From: Candidatus Bathyarchaeota archaeon
GTDB lineage: Archaea; Thermoproteota; Bathyarchaeia; TCS64
DNA length: 7,150 nt
Assembly (NCBI GenBank): GCA_030602935.1
Contig: JAUVYU010000030.1
Coordinates: 1-7,150, forward strand
Reading direction: 5' to 3'
The position numbers and the translations under genes were made by a program. The notes below the pieces were generated by a model. That model saw only the letters and a list, made by a program, of their open reading frames with translations. It did no database searches and was not told the origin of the DNA. Positions 5,030 through 7,150 of the stretch are shown here, piece after piece; the first letter of the stretch is position 1, and each line of letters starts with the position of its first letter.

Positions 5030-5400
5030 GCCCGCTCGATCCTTATCTTAGCCCCGCTCCTCAGGCCACTGAAGAGCCCCAGGTTCTCGGTCACCTTACC
5101 GAAGGTATTCACGGGACTGTAGGGCCGGGTATCACTTGTGTAGATGACCACCGCGTCCTGCATGGGCCAGTACGCTATGTCACCGGCCTTCACCGTCTTC
5201 ACCGCCTTCTCCGCCCCACGCCTTATCCCCACGATGAACGAGTAGCCCCCGGGCTGGGAGTGGAGGCGGCCCTCGAGGGGCATCTTGGACATGAGGACGC
5301 TGAACGTGAGGGGCGCGGAGAACCTGATGAACTCTCCCGGGGCCTCCCCGACGCCCGGGAGGACTATTCTCACAGGTATCCTGGACGGGCTCTCATCCAA
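5026..5400 (-). CDS. Cyclophilin-like fold protein (DUF369-type)
   Basis: A 124-residue protein of the cyclophilin-like family found in archaea and some bacteria, related to the Thermotoga TM1367 structure. It shares a cyclophilin-type beta barrel, but prolyl isomerase activity is not established for the family. Family landmarks are FSAPLTFSVLMSKMPLEG (27-44), GDIAYWP (73-79) and YSPVNTFGKV (94-103). No signal peptide or membrane segment is seen. The start is TTG 5398-5400, six bases after the RimK-like stop and in the same frame, with GGGAG about 10 bases before it; a GTG at codon 10 is an alternative. It is the second gene of an operon with the RimK-like ligase, and its TAG stop overlaps that of rps25e. 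The cellular role is unknown. Confidence 0.8.
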   Translation of the reverse strand: MDESPSRIPVRIVLPGVGEAPGEFIRFSAPLTFSVLMSKMPLEGRLHSQPGGYSFIVGIRRGAEKAVKTVKAGDIAYWPMQDAVVIYTSDTRPYSPVNTFGKVTENLGLFSGLRSGAKIRIERA

Positions 5401-5406
5401 CGCACT

Positions 5407-6279
5407 CTAACTCCCTGTAACGTATCTCACAATCTTCTCGGCCACGTTTATCCCTGTCGCGCCCTTCAGGCCCTGCCACCCGGGGGCCCCGTTAACCTCC
5501 AGCACCACCGGGCCATCCGGGGACTCGATGACGTCGACGCCGGCGTAGTCGAGGCCCATCACCTCCGTCGCACGGACGCCGAGCTCCTGGATCTCCTCGG
5601 CGACGGGCTCGTCCACCATGGTCCCCCCTTGGGCGACGTTGGTCTTCCACTTGCCTTTCTCGCCGTACTTCACAGCGGTCCCGATGACCTTGCCCCCGAC
5701 GACGAAGACCCGGATGTCCCTCCCCGGGTTGTCGATGTACTTCTGGACTATCAGGGGCTGCCCGAGGCGGGTCAGCATCTTCCAGGCGTTGTAGGCGAGG
5801 TCGTGGTCGTCGAACTTCAGGGCACCCTTCCCCATGCTTCCGAGGATGGGCTTGTAGACGCTCACCCCCATCTCCTGGGAGCGTGTGTAGGCCCTGTTCA
5901 TGCTCTCCGTCGTGAAGGTCTCCGCGACAGGCAGCCCAGCGGCTTGGAGGGTGTACTGCGTGGAGTACTTGTCCCTGGCCCTCCTGAAGGCGTAGGTCGG
6001 GTTGACTACCCTGATGCCCGTGACCTCCATATGCTCCATCATGCTGATACGCCGGGTGAGCTGCTCGCAGCTGCCTGGGCCGAAGCTCCGGAGGAAGCAG
6101 ACCTCGGCATCGGTTATATCCTGGCTCTTGAGCCAGAACTTGGAGCCCTCTTGTGAGACCTCGGAGGAGACATCGATGATGCTGCCCACCGTGACTTCGT
6201 GGCCTAGTTTCTCCGCAGCCTCAGCGAGCTCTTTACCGTTTGCGCTTGGTGCACTGCCATGCAGGAGGAGGACCCTCAT
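5407..6279 (-). CDS. RimK-like ATP-grasp ligase, probable alpha-L-glutamate ligase
   Basis: A 290-residue ATP-grasp enzyme. Such ligases activate a carboxylate as an acyl phosphate and join it to an amine, often glutamate. A RimK-type N-terminal domain (1-95) is followed by RARDKYSTQYTLQAAGLPVAE (100-120). The ATP-binding loop YKPILGSMGKG (142-152) follows, then the hinge QKYI (179-182), RDIRVFVVGGKVIG (187-200), KTNVAQGG (212-219), and the metal ligands D249, E261 and N263 in DYAGVDV and LEVNGAPGW. WQGLKGATGINVAEKIVRY near the C-terminus resembles archaeal MptN/CofF ligases, which add glutamate to tetrahydromethanopterin or coenzyme F420, so a cofactor-tail ligase is plausible. LysX-type or protein-modifying activity cannot be excluded. 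ATG 6277-6279 leads an operon with the cyclophilin-like gene; no lysine or arginine biosynthesis genes are nearby. Confidence 0.85.
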   Translation of the reverse strand: MRVLLLHGSAPSANGKELAEAAEKLGHEVTVGSIIDVSSEVSQEGSKFWLKSQDITDAEVCFLRSFGPGSCEQLTRRISMMEHMEVTGIRVVNPTYAFRRARDKYSTQYTLQAAGLPVAETFTTESMNRAYTRSQEMGVSVYKPILGSMGKGALKFDDHDLAYNAWKMLTRLGQPLIVQKYIDNPGRDIRVFVVGGKVIGTAVKYGEKGKWKTNVAQGGTMVDEPVAEEIQELGVRATEVMGLDYAGVDVIESPDGPVVLEVNGAPGWQGLKGATGINVAEKIVRYVTGS

Positions 6280-6310
6280 AGAATCTCTCGTTAGTCAACA
6301 TCCATGGGCT

Positions 6311-6318
6311 AAATATAT
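6311..6318 (-). promoter_or_regulatory. TATA box of the RimK-like/cyclophilin-like operon
   Basis: The minus strand reads ATATATTT, centred about 36 bases before the ATG at 6277-6279. It predicts a leader of roughly 10 bases, consistent with only a weak GAGAG before the start. Confidence 0.5.
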
Positions 6319-6360
6319 GTGATTACCCTCGGAGAACGCCCTCTGGAATAAAGTCGAGTA

Positions 6361-7150
6361 TCAGAGATAGTCTCTCAGGTTGTAATCGGGCTTCAGTCCA
6401 AACTTGGAGCTTATCAGGCGGCCTATGACTGAACCCACACACTCAGCGATGATCTCAACGAGCTTCCGGTCGTCCTCAGAGAAGGCACCGGCGTCCCTCC
6501 TCCCGATCTCGATGACCGCCACAACCTTATCCCTAACCTTGACGGGGACCACTAGCTTCGATTCTTCACCATCTTTAGAGTTCGGTTTCAACACGCTTTC
6601 ACCGGTGCGTGCAGCCTCGGCGGCAATGCTCTTACCCTTCAGGGGCCGCTCTTTGGGTTCAATCCCGCCTATGCCCTCGCAGGCTTGCCTCAGGACCGTT
6701 CCCTCGATGATGTTGAAGTCTCCCTCATCGATCTCCAGCATAACGGACACGAACTTCAGGGTCAGGTTCCCTATCTCCTCGATGGTGGTCACGTCCCCGA
6801 GGTCCTCCCAGAGGCAGTACAGGGCCTCCAACATCTCCTGGTACCTGATGCGGTCCGTGATGTCCCTGAAGATCCCCTCGAAGCCTGTGACCTTGCCCCT
6901 CTCGTCGAGCCTGGTCCTGACTGTGGTCTCCAACCATCCCAGGCTACCGTTGAGGGCTCTGAACCTCCTGAGCACCCTCACCACCTCCCCCTCCCCCATC
7001 ACCTGCTCCAGGAACTCGTCGGAGGCGTCCCTTGAGGCGTGGGTATCCCAGAACTTCAGCCTCCCGTGCAAGACGTCGTCTGGCGAGGAAAAGCCGAATA
7101 TCTCAGCCCCAGCCCGGTTTATCGCTGTGTAGTTTCCCTCCATGTCGAGC
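6361..7150 (-). CDS. PAS-GAF sensory protein (C-terminal part, cut by the window edge)
   Basis: The frame runs off the right edge: the codons before the first ATG (7141-7143) encode Leu-Asp, and LDMEGNYTAINRAGAEIFGF is the ordinary core of a PAS domain, so the true start lies outside. Counting from that Met, the PAS domain spans about 1-100 with a PAC-type end GWLETTVRTRLDERGKVTGF (69-88) and FRDITDRIRYQEM (92-104). A linker helix follows, then a GAF domain (about 105-245) with GKSIAAEAARTGES (170-183), VVPVKVRDKVVAVIEIG (198-214) and FSEDDRKLVEIIAECVGSVI (221-240). The protein ends 15 residues later, without a kinase, cyclase or DNA-binding domain. It is probably a cytosolic ligand, redox or light sensor module. 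Any output domain must be N-terminal and outside the window, or the signal passes to a partner. The ligand cannot be read from the sequence. Confidence 0.85.
   Translation of the reverse strand, partial: LDMEGNYTAINRAGAEIFGFSSPDDVLHGRLKFWDTHASRDASDEFLEQVMGEGEVVRVLRRFRALNGSLGWLETTVRTRLDERGKVTGFEGIFRDITDRIRYQEMLEALYCLWEDLGDVTTIEEIGNLTLKFVSVMLEIDEGDFNIIEGTVLRQACEGIGGIEPKERPLKGKSIAAEAARTGESVLKPNSKDGEESKLVVPVKVRDKVVAVIEIGRRDAGAFSEDDRKLVEIIAECVGSVIGRLISSKFGLKPDYNLRDYL

Noticed and set aside
5398..5409. Possible TAG readthrough or pyrrolysine fusing the RimK-like and cyclophilin-like proteins
   Set aside because: The genes are in frame across one TAG, but TAG is the ordinary stop here (psmA, radA, the regulator, rps25e and the cyclophilin-like gene also end in it). 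The ligase ends at the expected family length.
5260..6156. 298-residue plus-strand frame antisense to the RimK-like operon
   Set aside because: It is an antisense shadow of a conserved ATP-grasp gene, with Leu/Gly/Pro/His-rich composition and no motif.

Overview
This window looks like GC-rich archaeal chromosome. It encodes a 20S proteasome alpha subunit, a RadA recombinase, the archaeal/eukaryotic ribosomal protein S25e, an archaeal-type RimK-like ATP-grasp enzyme and a cyclophilin-like (DUF369-type) protein. Gene starts are preceded by TATA-box-like elements, and several starts are TTG. S25e favours the TACK/Asgard side of the archaea (Bathyarchaeia-like lineages are plausible), but this is an inference from gene content. 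The genome is compact: ten genes fill the window and no gap without a gene exceeds about 140 bases. No rRNA, tRNA, CRISPR array, insertion sequence or prophage gene was seen.

Layout. Bases 1-1031 (minus) hold two tandem DUF4438 genes of unknown function; the downstream copy is cut by the window edge. They diverge from psmA (1151-1852, plus) across a 119-base promoter region. psmA converges on radA (1894-2844, minus), which starts at TTG after a good Shine-Dalgarno. radA diverges from a mobA-like molybdenum cofactor guanylyltransferase gene (2983-3600, plus). mobA converges on a two-gene heat-shock operon (minus): a winged-helix regulator (4193-4594) followed by an Hsp20 small heat-shock protein (3621-4181). 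The ribosomal gene rps25e (4718-5029, plus) diverges from the regulator. It converges, with shared stop-codon bases, on a second minus-strand operon: a RimK-like ATP-grasp ligase (5407-6279) and a cyclophilin-like protein (5026-5400). The right edge carries the C-terminal part of a PAS-GAF sensory protein (6361-7150, minus).

The strongest new signal lies upstream of the regulator/Hsp20 operon. Three consecutive 14-bp inverted repeats of the form TTACC-N4-GGTAA fill bases 4610-4652, directly against a TATA box. This is the expected layout for an autoregulated heat-shock repressor like Pyrococcus Phr. The same TATA motif can be read in the opposite direction toward rps25e, so chaperone and ribosomal-protein expression might share control at this site. 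The tandem DUF4438 pair and the RimK/cyclophilin-like operon are the other arrangements worth following.
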